This document shows positions 10,301-22,478 of a DNA stretch of 64,000 nucleotides, piece after piece. Source of the DNA: Papaver somniferum (lineage: Eukaryota; Streptophyta; Magnoliopsida; Ranunculales; Papaveraceae); assembly GCF_003573695.1 (NCBI RefSeq), contig NC_039365.1, positions 82,687,089 to 82,751,088 on the forward strand. The letters are read 5' to 3'. Numbering within the stretch: the first letter of the stretch is position 1; each line of letters opens with the position of its first letter. The notes beneath the pieces are model-generated. The model was not told the origin of the DNA. It saw nothing but the letters and a program-made list of their open reading frames with translations, and searched no databases. The position numbers were made by a program, and so were the translations under genes.

Positions 10301-12010
10301 GCGTACTGGCGTAAGTTCAAGTCCGGGAATTCAACTGAGTTTGGAGGTATGCGTATCCGTTCGCATACTGGCGAACCCAAACTAAGTCCGGCCACTTAGG
10401 TATGCGTACCCGTTTGCATACTTAAGTAGGTTATGTTCTAAAATCGGTTTGTTCATGAACTAATACATTTATATAATAAGGAATGCAATCTTTTGCAAAC
10501 CGTGGATATAATGTTAATGAATTTATTCGAGTGAATCAAAATCGATTTTGCTTCAATTGTGTTTTGAATACTTCTATGAGAATATACACAATTAAACAAC
10601 TCTAGAACTAGTTTCATTTAAGTCATTTGAACTAGTTGTGAAAAAGGTGAAAAAGGTTGATATGAAAGTGTTCATATGGCTAACTTCGGTTAACTATTGT
10701 TGAGCCAACAAGGTGTGCACGTTTAGATACGGTTAACCATATCTAAATGAAGTCACTTTTCATTTGTGTGTAACAAGCTAAGTTCGATCTAACGGTCGAA
10801 AGATATTAGCTTGAGTCTAATCAGGTTTTTATCTAACGGTGAATATTGAATGCTTTGTTACCAAGGTAACATTGATCGCAAATCCTGATTTGAAGACTAT
10901 ATAACGGAGAACTCTAGCAACTGGGAAACCTAATCCCCACACCTCATGTGTGATACTAGTCGCGACTAGAGTCGATTCTCCTTTAACCTAGGTTTTTTCA
11001 AAAACCATTATAGGTTAACGACTTAAAGACTTCATTGGGATTGTGAAGCCAGACCCAACTATTTTCTCTGTAGTTGCTTGTTCTGATCTTGTTGTATTTT
11101 ATCGTATTGAGTACTATATTCTCTAAGAGTTGCTCGAGATTTAATCTCCGATATGCAAGATAAAAAAAGTAGTCACAAACATCTCCGTCTCATCGTTTCT
11201 GATTCCACGATATCTTGTTTCGCTACCATACGATTAAGATTATTGTGAGGTGATTGATATTACTAGGTTGTTCTTCGGGAATATAAGTCTGGTGTATAAA
11301 TTGGTTCCTGTTCACCTTGATTTATCAAAAGACGGAACAAAACTCATAGGTATTTCTGTAGGAGACAGATTTATCTATTCAATATACTTTTCTATGTGAG
11401 ACATATTGGTTTATCAAGTCTTCGACTTTGGGTCGTACCAACTCTTAGTTGTGGGTGAGATCAGCTAATGGAATCAAGTGCGTAGAGTCCTGTTGGGATT
11501 CAGAGGCGTAAGAAACGCGAATGTACCTTGATCAGTGTGAGATTGGTTAGGGATCAAATACATTCCAGTCTGAAGTTAACTTGGAGTAGGCTAGTGTCTG
11601 TAGCGGATTAATACAGTGTGGTTTTCAAATCTGGTTTCCTCGTTAACAAAAATTTTGGTGTCTGTGTTATTTATTTTCCGTATTATGTTTTCCATATAAT
11701 TGAAATATCACGGGTTGTGCGTAGTTCAATCAATTAGATAATCCAACCTTTGGTTGTTGATATAAATTGATTGACACTTGAACATTGGTCTTTGGTACCG
11801 TTCAAGTTGTTTCACATATTAATCAGGCTCGTGGATTTCTATCTGTTTGATTTGACGATTACATTGTGAAACAGAGATACAACTCTTGGATATATTTCCA
11901 TTGATTGAGTCTGACTGTCTAGTTGATTCTCTTGAAATTATATTGGAGTTTGTCCATACAGATTTCCTAAACGAAATATTGGGTGAGGTTGTTAGGCCAT
12001 CACTTTTTCA
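7366..12010 (+). repeat. 3' LTR of element A with a copied segment inside
   Basis: The LTR starts normally at 7366 and runs to 7807. It is then replaced by a 1.8-kb segment that is not LTR A (7808-9630), and restarts at its own first base at 9631. The first ~375 bases are therefore present twice (7366-7744 and 9631-10014). Near 10015 the second copy skips about 90 bases relative to the normal LTR, and it then runs to 12010, ending in TTTTTCA. Near 11633 it also lacks about 35 bases of the conserved downstream block that the 5' LTR of the same element keeps. Confidence 0.8.
7808..9630 (+). repeat. Ectopic copy of the 20654-22478 segment
   Basis: By eye this is almost identical to 20654-22478. 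It includes the second half of a gypsy solo LTR (to 8741), its GTTGA target copy (8742-8746), a 200-base piece of copia LTR, the TTAGG target copy (8943-8947), and the first 680 bases of the Athila-like LTR (8948-9630) ending in GGTGG. These are three independent insertion boundaries of the other locus in the same order, so the segment was copied as a unit. The left junction shares CCTGG (7808-7812) with the source. Confidence 0.9.
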
Positions 12011-12580
12011 AATCAATTAAAAACTTATGTGTTTGTATCATGATTTTTTTTTTTTGGTGTTTAAATGAACATCAAATAGCCTTCAGTTCTTTGGCTAGCT
12101 TGCCAAACCGAACAGTCATTATACACGGTTCCTTAACCGAACCTATGTATATAGTCTTCTATTGTATTTTGAAGACAAGTTATATTAGCTCGATTTTAAG
12201 TTAATCTTGGCCTTTGAAAACTATAAGTAGGGCATCTTTGTCCTCTATTGCCCTAAGTTTCCTATGTGAAACGTTATTAGGTCTACGACTAAAAGACTTC
12301 GCTTTGGGGATTCGTGAAGCCAGGTCAGACTATCATTACCTTTACAGTTCGTGTATCTTGATCTTGCTTTTATGTTATCGAGTCTTTCAGGCAAGATAGA
12401 TAGTAATCGCAAAGTTCTCTTCCTCTCAAACTTTGTGATTCCTCAATATAGATATCTAAAGACTGGTCTTAGTTGATCTTCCGAAGATTATTCTTCAGAG
12501 GTGGTTAAGAATCTAGGTTGCTCTTCGGGAATCGCAAGTTCTGGATTTGTGAGGTTTGCTAGCTTTGTCTATTGCAAACA

Positions 12581-15500
12581 TGTTAGAGCATTGATCGGTC
12601 AAACTCAGAAGTGTTGATATCTCAAGCTTGTTGTCAAATTTAGTTGTCAAAACTATATCTTGATTTATAGTCTACAATTAGTTAAGTATCGGACTAGGAT
12701 AGAAATGTAGATGATAAATAGTGGATCACATCAGTCATCATTACGTTCTACCGTTTGAAGGCGAAAATCAACCGAAGCTTTTGGAGAACTCCATCAACAT
12801 GAAGACTGAACCACCTATATCTCAATTTATATTCACTTTATATCATTTGAGACGATGTCGCATAACTAATTAGACTATTATGCATAGAAAAGAATTTCGA
12901 GTCGAGAACTATTTTTATAGTTAGCGAATTTCTCGAAATATAATGACTAAGCTTAATGAACATTTGTTCATACTTGCTGAATTTCGGTTAAGGACAATTT
13001 ATTATTCCGAATCAAAATCATGATTCAATTTATCATTCGGAAATAGCCTGAAACAGTGATATGTGTCACTGATGTTAGTCAAGAATGTTTCGATTCGATT
13101 TAGAGATAAATATAGAACTACTATAGATTCAGATACAAGACAGTGGTATCAGTCTTACAAACTGGGAAACTGTTATAAGTCTGAACCCGCATCACATGGA
13201 CTCATACAAGTAGCGGAGTATCTATATATATATCTGAAAAAGCGGGGGTCTAACAACCACACCAAATATTTCGCTTAGCAATCTGTATGGACAAACTCCA
13301 ATATACTTTTAATAGAATAACCTAGACAGTCAGCCTCAATCTTAATAAAACTATATCAAAGAGTTGTATCTCACTTTCTCGATCCAATACTTACTCAAGC
13401 AAATACAAATATGCGAGTCTAATTGAATACAAGAGAAATCACTTGAACGGTACCAAAGACCAATGTTCAAGGATCAATCAATTTCAATAAAAAACCAAAG
13501 GTTGGGTTTCCCAATTGATCTATTCAACGCACAACCTGTGATATCTCAATCATATAACAAAATATAATGCAGAAAAGAAACAACACAGACACCAGAAGTT
13601 TTGTTAACGAGGAAACCGCAAATGCAGAAAAACCCCGGGACCTAGTTCAGACTGAACAAACATTGTATTAAGCCGCTACAGACACTATCCTAATACAAAC
13701 TAACTTCGGTCTGGACTTTAGTTGAACCCCAATCAATCTCACACTGATCTAAGGTATAGTTGCGCTCCTTACGTCTCTGATCCCAGCAGGATACTACGCA
13801 CTTGATTCCCTTAGCTGATCTCACCCACAACTAAGAGTTGCTACGACCCAAAGTCGAAGACTTTAATAAACAAATCTTTATCACACAGAAAAGTCCATGG
13901 TAATATATAAATTTGTCTCCCGTAGAAATACCTACAAGTTTTTGTTCCGTCTTTTGATAAATCAAGGTGAACAGGAACCAATTGATAACCCGGACTTATA
14001 TTCCCGAAGAACAACCTAGAATTATCAATCACCTCACAATAATCTTAATCGACTAGCGAAACAAGATATTGTGGAATCATAAACGATGAGACGAAGGTGT
14101 TTGTGACTACTTTTCTATCTTGCCTATCAGAGAAATTAATCTCAAGCCAATCTTACGATTGTACTCAAATACGATAGATACAACAAGATCAGATCACGCA
14201 ACTACAGAGAAAATTGTTGGGTCTGGCTTCACAATCTCAATGAAGTCTTCAAGTCGTTAACCTACAGGGTCTCGATAGAAACCTAAGATCAAAGGAGAAT
14301 CAACTCTAGCTAATACAACTAGTATCACACAGAAGGTGTGGGGATTAGGTTTCCCAGTTGCTAGAGTTCTCCTTTATATAGTCTTTCAAATCAGGGTTTG
14401 CAATCAATGTTAGCTTAGTAACAAAGCATTCAATATTCACCGTTAGATGACAACCTGATTAGATTCAAGCTAATATCTTTCAACTGTTAGATCGAACTTA
14501 GCTTGTTACACACAAATAAAATGCACGTTTATTTAGGTTTGTGTAACCGTACCCAAACATGTACATTTAGTTGGTTAAACAGTAGTTAACCAAATGGTTA
14601 TCCATATGAGCACTTTCATATCAATCATATTTATCTTGACCATAACCAGTTCAAATGACTCAAGATAACTAGTTAGAGAGTCGTTCAATTGCTTAGATCT
14701 CATAGAAGTATATAAGACACAATGGAAGCAAAAACGATTTGATTCACTCGAATCAATTCATGAACTTTATAACCATGGTTTGCAAGTATGCATTCCTTAG
14801 TTTATAAAAGTTTGAGTTCACGAATAATCGTTTTAGAAACTAACCCACTTAAGTACGCATACTGGTACGCAAACTTAAGTACCCGGAATAAGTTTGTTTT
14901 CAGTTCACAAACTCCAGCAGAAATTCACGGGATGTGAACTTCCGACAGTGCACGTATCGCTACGCGGACTTCAGTTCCGGTTTTCCTGAGCAGCAAAGTA
15001 CGCATACTTTGGTTCAAGGAATAAGGACTTACACACGTATGAGTTATCACACAATGTTTATATCCTTTCAAGTTTATATTCTAAACTCTCATTTCAATCA
15101 TTGAAACATTCTTAGAGGACGTTATATAGTTGTTGTTCACAAGCTATTTTTCGTCAAAGCGATTTTCAAGTAATTGAAACTAATATGACTTTCGTCACTA
15201 GTAAAGATGAACTTGGCCAAAGAGAAAGCTTACCAACACATATTTCGAGAAATAGATAAGCGAGATAAACTCGGCTCGAAATAGAAAATGTGTATAATCA
15301 TAGTCTATATAGCAATACAACTTTTGTCTCAAGATAGGAGATATAGTAGATAGACTTTTGAGTGATAGATAAGTTCAAGTCTCCACATACCTTTTAGTCG
15401 ATGAAGTTCCACCAGTTCCTTGAGTAGTTCTTCGTCTTTATATGATGATCACCATGGAGTCTAGAGCTCAACTACACTTTCTATCCTAGTCCGAGACTTA

Positions 15501-17398
15501 GCTATGAGTAGACTAGAAATCAAGACTTATAGTTTTGGAAACTAAACTTGACAGAAAGCTTGAGATAGCAACGGTTGTGTTTTCGACCGAGCAGTGCTCT
15601 AACAATATCGAGTTACAGATTCATGGTACGCATATTCTTATGTATATCATATGAAAATATGTTTGACTCGTGAATCGGATCGGTATGCATAATCATATGC
15701 AAACCATGCTTGAACTGTGGTTACAGAACCGAGGTGAGTTTCCAAACCGATACGCAAAATAAAACAGTTATGCGTTCCTAAACTCGTCAGCTTTCAAAAC
15801 CTGTACCCAAACCGATTTAGTTCCGTGAAATCCAGAACCGGCGACAACCTTAAGGTTTACAAACCGGTACGCAAACTTAAAAAGTTCTGAACTCCAGAAC
15901 TTGGTTTGGTTAAATGTTTACAAACCGGTACGCGTACTGTGACTGAACCGACTCACGAACGACAATGGTATTTGTACCTTGTACACCTACTAACCATGTT
16001 GATTGTATTTTCAAGTGTGTTTAAATTATTTCTACGAGATAATTAGTATTTGATTAATTCTCTAAAAACACTAGACTTATTTAATCACATGTTCGTGACT
16101 CAAAGTTAATGTCTTATGTGTTCATGAAAATGAGGATTAAGCTTTTAAGTTCAAACCGGCTAGTTTCGGCTAACCGTGTTGAACATAATCTTTGTATACG
16201 GTTCGGTTACGGTATCACCTAACCAGGGTGTATATTTTTTTTTGTGAATCAGATTCAAAGATTCATCTAACGGTGGATATTTTTGCTTGGTTTCAAAGCT
16301 ATCTTAGCTTAAACCTAAAACAACCTATGCTTTGAATATCTATAAAAGGGGAACTTCAAGCAATTGAGATATTTGAATACCAGCATTACTTTTTAGTTTT
16401 TCCTAGTTGTATCTAGAGTTGTCCTATCCAAAACCCTTTTAGGGTTTAGCGACTACAAAGTCTTCATAGGGATTGGTGAAGCCAGGTCCAGTTATCTTTC
16501 CTTGATAACTCGTGTATCATGATCTTGTTTGATTGCTGGTTTATCACTTGAACAAGATTGATGGAAATCATCAAAGTTCTATTCGTTTCAAACTTTATTG
16601 ATTCCACAAGTTTTATACTTGTGAGGTGAACAATAATTTAGGCTGCACTTCGGGTTACATAAGTCCGGATTTTGAGGTTATCTAGACTTTGTCTATTGCT
16701 ACATATTTCCACACCTTTGATCAAGTTAATTGATTGTAAAAAAAGGAAATCATATAACGGATTAATCTATGGGAGGAAGATTGGTTCTAAGTCTTCAATT
16801 GAGCTGAAGAAACTCTTAGTTGGTAAGACGTCAGCTAAGGAAATCAATTGCGCGGAGTCCTACTGGGATTCAAGAGGCGTAAGGAGCGCGATTTTACCCT
16901 AATCAGTGGGATACCTTTTAGGGCTCAACTACATTACAGTTCGAAGTTAAGTGGTAGTGCGCTAGTGCCTGTAGCGGCTTAATACAGTTTGGTGTTCAAT
17001 CTGGACTAGGTCCCGGGGTTTTTCTGCATTTGCGGTTTTCTCTTTAATAAAACTTCTGATTTCGGTGTTATTTATTTTTCTGCATTATATTGTTTATATT
17101 TATAATTGAAATATCACAGGTTGTGCGTTGATCAATCATAGTAGATACATCCGACCTAGTTTGTTGGTTACGACATGATTGATTCTTGCACATTGGTCTT
17201 TGGTACCGTCCAAGTTATATCTTTGTGATTAGGTTCACGGATTTGTTTCTATAAACTTTCTAATCACAAGAGAGAGAGATACATATAACTCTAGATAATA
17301 TTCCTTGATTGAGTTTAACTCTCGGAGTTGTAATGAGTTTTCCCGTACAGATTTCCTAAGAAAAAAGTAGTGGTGTATTTTGGTACCCCGCGTTTTCA
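12581..17398 (+). mobile_element. Divergent copia solo LTR, split by another LTR
   Basis: The LTR starts TGTTAGAGCATTGATCGG at 12581 and ends CCGCGTTTTCA at 17398. AAACA occurs on both sides (12576-12580 and 17399-17403). Removing the nested insertion leaves about 2.44 kb, the family's usual LTR length, with no internal region, so this is a solo LTR left by recombination. It differs from the main subfamily in its inner repeats (AAACCGGTACGCAAAC type at 15840-15960) and in an R/U5 region with GGTACCCCGCG at the end. Confidence 0.88.
13235..15604 (-). mobile_element. Copia solo LTR, minus strand
   Basis: The minus-strand LTR is intact from TGAAAAAGCGGGGG at 13235 to the reversed start CTCTAACA at 15604 (2,370 bp). 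It is flanked by ATATC at 13230-13234 and 15605-15609. No internal sequence is present. The inner repeat is of the GTACGCATAC type (14850-15010). A TATA box lies near 14372 on the minus strand. It is inserted in the divergent solo LTR. Confidence 0.94.
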
Positions 17399-18181
17399 AA
17401 ACATATTTTCATACCTTGATCTTGGATCTAAAAGAAAATAAAATATGCTTACCTATTAGAGGCAGATTGGTATCAAAAGTCTTCACTTTGGTTGAATCAA
17501 CCCTTAGGCTGTAAAGGGTGTCAGCTAAGGGAATCAGGTGCGTAGAACCTCGCGAGGTTCAAGAGACGTAAGGAGCGCGACTGTAACTGAATCTCCTGGA
17601 GGGTGGATTCAGTCTCAAGTACATTCCAACCCGAAGTCTGATAGTAGGATAGTGTTTATAGGCTTAATAAAGTGTGGTGTTCAATCTGGACGAGGCGCCG
17701 GGGTTATTCTGCTATTGCGGTTTCCTCGTTAACAAAATTTCTGGTTTCTTTTGTTTTTCCTTTTCCGCATTATATTTTTTTTATCTTTATGATTGTATTT
17801 ACACATGTTTGTATGTATTCAGTTTAATTAGATATGTCCAATTAATTGTATTCAATTACGAGACTAGTTTCTTATAAAATTTTTATCTTGAAAGATAGAT
17901 AACAAGTTTAATCACTTGGCAGAATTCTGATTGAATTATTTGGATACGACTAGATTGATCTTGGATTTTGATTTTTGAGATCGTCCAAGTACTCTGCTTA
18001 ACAATCAAGTTCACGGACCTTGTGTCAATATACATACTGATTGAGTAGAGGTTGAGATATTAATTATATATACATATTATCAAGGATCATTAAGGTGGTC
18101 TACTTGCTATTGTACTAAGTTTTATCTATACAGATTTCCGAACGGAAAAGTTGGGTATATTTGGTATCCCCTGCGTTTTCA

Positions 18182-19097
18182 GGAAGGTTCGTGAACTTTG
18201 GACCTTATAAGAGCCTGTATGGTCTTAGTCGATTCACGACCTACTATCAATAACCTATCTAGTAAAATTGATAGAATTATATTTGAGACTTACTGATAAG
18301 TATTTATTGATGAAAAATTCAATCAATGTTTGTGATAATTTGGTTGATTGATACGTAATTTGATGATCCATTAAGTGAGAGATGTTATTTCAAGAATATC
18401 TTCAAAGAAACACTCATGACACCATAAACGTCTTTACTCAAGTAGATAGTTCAAAATTATGGAGCAGAGCTTAGCATGATATGATAAGTCTTTTAATGTT
18501 TCTTCCGTCAGAAGATTTTAGAGGCTCACATAAGACAAATAACGGAGAGATCATAATAAAGCCAAAACACAAAAAACAAAGAACTACTTATATGTTACTT
18601 GCCCCACCTGAAACTATATACATTATGGGGTGGTTTCAATTTCTTGTTACCAAGAAATTGGGTGAGCAAGATGCTCACGTACCATCTCCGAACGACAGTT
18701 GTCATCTCTTGTGCCTAAAGCATAACCAAATGAGTTAGAATTATTGAACTCACTTGAAACCTTCCGTTCAGTTCCCTTCTTGTTGATGAAATGATCAATC
18801 TAGTTTAGTTTCTTGACATGTAGAAGATGCCACCATCCTTGCAATTTTTCTTTTAGGTAGTGTGCAAGATTTCTTGATATGTCCAATCTATCCACACTTG
18901 AAACAAAACTTGTTAGAGTCAGAACAATGCAAGGAATTAACTTTGTTCATGATCACAATAAGACAATGCAATAATTCAAGAGTATTTTTAATGGCTAAAA
19001 AGATATCTTCATCTATATACTTATCTTTATTGCACTCCTTAATCAAATTGATAGACAATTCTTTAAGACTGCATAATTTAATACTCTTGACGGGTGT
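18182..19097 (-). pseudogene. Antisense copia gag remnant with zinc knuckle
   Basis: Between two copia LTRs, the minus strand encodes a copia-type zinc knuckle at about 18864-18908: CFKCG, then a stop codon, then IGHIKKSC (CX2CX4HX4C spacing). It is preceded by about 60 open codons including SDSNKF. Beyond it, toward 18182, the frame is full of stops and I recognise nothing. There are no LTRs of its own, so this is the eroded internal piece of a separate, oppositely oriented copia element. The plus-strand frame at 18481-18738 has no recognisable content. Confidence 0.55.
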
Positions 19098-19808
19098 TGT
19101 TAGAGCAATGCTCGGTCGAACTCGCATGCGTTGATATATCAAGCATGTTTGTCAATGTTAGTAATAAAAACTATAAGTCTTGGTTTCTAGCCTATCTATA
19201 GATGTCTCGGACTAGGACATAGATTGTGTAGTTGAGATTAGTTTTCACGGCGTTCATCATTTGAAGACGAAGAACTACTAAGGGGAGCTTGTGGAACTTC
19301 ATCGACAAATGGTATGTGGAGACTTGAACTCATCTATCACTTGGAAAGTCTATTTATACTCTATCTCCTATATTGAGATATAAGTCATATTACGATATAG
19401 TTTTCTATATACACATTTGAGATTTCGAGCCGAGTTTATCTCGCTTACATATTTCTCGAAATATATGTTGGCAAGATTTCGCTTCGACCAAGTTCATCTT
19501 ATATCATGAGAAAATTTTCGAGTAATATCTTACATGGTTTGTGTGATACAATCATTTGGTGTAGACTTGGAATATTTCGATAATGATTATTTCAGTATCT
19601 TGAAAATTGCTTTGATGTTAATAGTGTGTGAAAACAGTTATTGTCATCCTCTAAGAATGTTTCAATGATTGAAATAAAGAGCTTAGAATCATGTAACCAT
19701 ATTTGGATATAAGCATACAATGTGTTCGTACATTTGTGTATAAGTCAAAAACCGGGAACCAAATGTATACATACTTGTGTATACTAAATGATTGATAGAG
19801 ACTGGATA

Positions 19809-19992
19809 AGTATGCGTACCCGTACGCATACTGGCGGAAGTTCACGTCCGTGAATTTCTGCTGAGTTTGAAAATCAAAACCAACTCAAACCAGTTACCAA
19901 AGTATGCGTACCCGTACGCATACTGGCGGAAAGTTCACGTCCGTGAATTTCTGTTGAGTTTGAAAAATAAAACAAACTCAAAATACGGTTAC
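19809..19992 (+). repeat. 92-base tandem duplication within the LTR of element E
   Basis: A unit starting AGTATGCGTACCC at 19809 repeats at 19901 with few differences (CTGCTGAG versus CTGTTGAG and small changes). Each unit opens with a near-perfect hairpin: arms AGTATGCGTAC and GTACGCATACT separated by CC. A CACGTCCGTG stretch follows. Other LTR copies have one to several of these hairpins. Confidence 0.85.
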
Positions 19993-20108
19993 TTAAGTAT
20001 GCATATTTAAGTGGTTGCTTTCTAAAATAGGTTGTACATGAACCTAAACATTTATAAATATAAGGAATGCAATCTTTGCAAACCGTGGTTATAATGTTCA
20101 TGTGTTGA

Positions 20109-21589
20109 TGATAGACACATTTTTGTGTCTAATTTGTCCTCAATGTCCGTATTGTTGGAACTCTATTTTTGTACTAATATTGTGTTTTTATGTATTTTTA
20201 GGAAATAAACATTTTTGGAAAATTCGGATCGAAAAGTTGCCCGAGGCACCCTTGGAGGACATTTGTTATTCGGACTCTCGTTATTGGTTAAGGGGTAGCT
20301 CAATTACTAAGGGGCACCTCAGGTCACCCTAAAAGGCATCTGCTATTCACACACCGGACTTGGTTAAGGGGAGGTCATCTTTTCCATTTGAATTCTGTTT
20401 TTGGCGGGAGAACTATACTCCACATGCGTATTCTGCTGGATTGATTTTGGAAGAGACTTAGCCGGATTTCTCTCATGGTTTGGATAGATACAAACCTGTT
20501 TCACCTAAACACGGAAGGTATGCAAGTTGGTTTCGATAAAATAGGAAGGTTACGTGGAACAGACGGAAGTAAATATTTCCGGCAGGTGATGCTTTATATG
20601 GAAGTTATATGAGTTTAACTCTGTTTGGCTTGTTTCTGCACAAGTTTGACTTTCCTGGATCGTGTAAGCAATGCATTTGGAATATATCACCACCAGAAGA
20701 CGCGCATAAAGAGAAAAGGGGAATAATATCTCCGGAAAATGGCAGGACATTATTCTCGAGTAAAGAGGAGAATTATTTTCATTTATTCAAGATAATTTGG
20801 AGGAGTCGTGGGTATATAAACGAGTCTTGGGAGAGTTTTGGGGGGATGAAGGGTTTAGGGGTCAAGCAGAGACCAGAGAGAGGTTGCAGAGGCGAAGAAC
20901 AGGAGTTGCAGGAAAGCTTCCTGTTGCTGCTGTAGAAGAAGAAGAAGACGAAGAACGGACCTCCCAGGACCGTCGTTCTTAACCAGCGTCAACATCAGTT
21001 TCTCTTTGTCGTTGTTAAACAGCAGTAAGCTTCTATCGTTTATTTATGGACGCCTCTTGTGGGTCTTATATTCACTGTTGTATATTTTTCCACTCTTTTA
21101 ATCATATTTTCAGCATCAATTATGTATTTTGAGAACATGATTAATATGAGTAGCTAAACCCCAATACTGGGATGACGGAGGAAGCCATTCTTTACGCATG
21201 GGTAATTCTATTTAATTCTTTTATGACTATTTTCACTATTCTAAATTGATTTATGATTTTTCTTGATTATTTGTGATTTTGTATGATGGTGTATGCTTAG
21301 TCCTAGAGATTTTTGATGCATCATTCTTATGATTTACAACTAAAACTTTATAAAATCTACCTTGGCAAAGATTTAGAGTCGATGTTTGCTATTTTATGAA
21401 CTTTAATTGTCCGGAATTAAATATTGAACTGCATGAATGTGAGAATTGGTGGAATCCCAAGTCCCAGTAACTCTCTTCATCTTGTTAATATTCTTGTATA
21501 TATAATTTTATTAAATCTAAAAAAATCTTCTTTCACAAGTCTTAGAGTTCGAATCCTTTTTACTACAACCCCATCAAAAATCTTAATCA
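20109..21589 (+). mobile_element. Gypsy solo LTR, ~1.48 kb
   Basis: The LTR begins TGATAGACACATTTTTGTG and ends CTTAATCA, with GTTGA on both sides (20104-20108 and 21590-21594). Its length and many blocks match the LTRs of gypsy element D, for example AAACCC..ACTGGGATGACGGAGGAAGCC near 21156-21187. It belongs to a related but distinct subfamily. A TATA box (TATATAAAC) lies at 20813-20821. The open frames inside it (20609-20982) are LTR sequence with no domain. Confidence 0.9.
20813..20821 (+). promoter_or_regulatory. TATA box of the gypsy solo LTR
   Basis: TATATAAAC within GTCGTGGGTATATAAACGAG is the only TATA-like site in a central position of this LTR. It recurs in the copied segment at about 7967. 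Element D has TATAAATAG at the corresponding place in its LTR. Confidence 0.55.
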
Positions 21590-22478
21590 GTTGATTCGAG
21601 TGAATCAAATCGATTTTGCTTCAATTGTGTTCTTTTATACTTCTATGAAAATATAGCAATTGAACAACTCTTTAACTAGTTTTATTTGAGCCATTTGAAC
21701 TAGTTATGGTTAAGATGAATAAGGTTGATATGAGAGTAATCATATGGCTAACCTCGGTTAACTATTTGTGAACCAACATGGTGTACAAGTTTAGGTGTTA
21801 AGTGCATATTTTGCATATATTTTGTGTCGATTCCATGCTAGTAATTGCTTAGTTTCTTGTAAATTTATTATATATTACGTTTGTTTTGTTTTATTTATGT
21901 TTTGCTAGGTGAATCATCCAAAAGAAGCGAAGTGACACTTAATTGTGCAAAGAAAGAAGTTAGCTACAATTAGAGAAGGGCCAAAGACCAAGTGGAACTC
22001 ATCCAAACCTAGGAGTCCTTGCTATCACCTTGAAAAGGAAGAAAAGACGAAGCAAATGGTGAAAGAATGGAGTCATTCCGACGTCGTGTGAAGAAGTTAT
22101 GGGAGAGACGATAAGTTGAGCTTGTCGGTTCCCCGGAACTAACAGTTCAAGAAGAATGATGCAGAAAACTGAATTGTTAGTCTTGCAAGACTGATAGTTG
22201 AAAAGCAATTGTTATAAGCAGACAACAAGTTTACTTGGGGCTGCCTCCATCATCTCCTTCACTATACGATCAGTTCAGGGAGCTTCCGGCTGAGTTTTTT
22301 GACGTCGATGGATATGAACTCGTGGGTTCACGGCAGTCGAATGAAGGAGGAGAACGTCTTGAGTTTGGGATGGGACAACACTGGAGTTGAGTTTATTTTG
22401 CTGCAATACTCGGCAGTAGAAGAACATGGAATGGAGGACGAGTTTGGCGTTGTAGGTGATGTTTCTATTTATTGGTGG

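Larger units (their letters stand above)
1803..12010 (+). mobile_element. Copia element A, non-autonomous SIRE-type
   Basis: The element runs from a 5'-truncated LTR (1803-3921) through a 3.4-kb internal region (3922-7365) to a 3' LTR (7366-12010). The primer site TGGTATCAGTGC follows the 5' LTR and the polypurine tract AAAGGGGGAGA precedes the 3' LTR, which fixes both orientation and limits. The internal region holds a broken gag-like gene and an intact coiled-coil ORF. It then goes straight to the 3' end: there is no room for a pol gene and I recognise no protease, integrase or reverse transcriptase motif. The left target duplication is lost with the start of the 5' LTR, so the insertion cannot be validated by flanks. 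The 3' LTR is swollen by a copied 1.8-kb segment. Confidence 0.88.
12011..18181 (+). mobile_element. Old divergent copia LTR, split by a later insertion
   Basis: 12011-12580 and 17399-18181 are two halves of one LTR related to, but clearly diverged from, the main copia LTR. The first half has the equivalents of GACTTCATTGGGATTGTGAAGCC and GTTCTTCGGGAATATAAG. The second half has the CCTCGTTAACAAAATTTCTGG block (about 17730) and ends TGCGTTTTCA at 18181. The halves are separated by a solo LTR with AAACA duplications. The 5' part is missing where element A abuts. No primer site follows 18181. A T-run lies at about 12045-12056. Confidence 0.7.

Noticed and set aside
19801..20000. Short regular repeats that might suggest a CRISPR-like array
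   Set aside because: Only two units, inside a plant retrotransposon LTR, with no spacer pattern.
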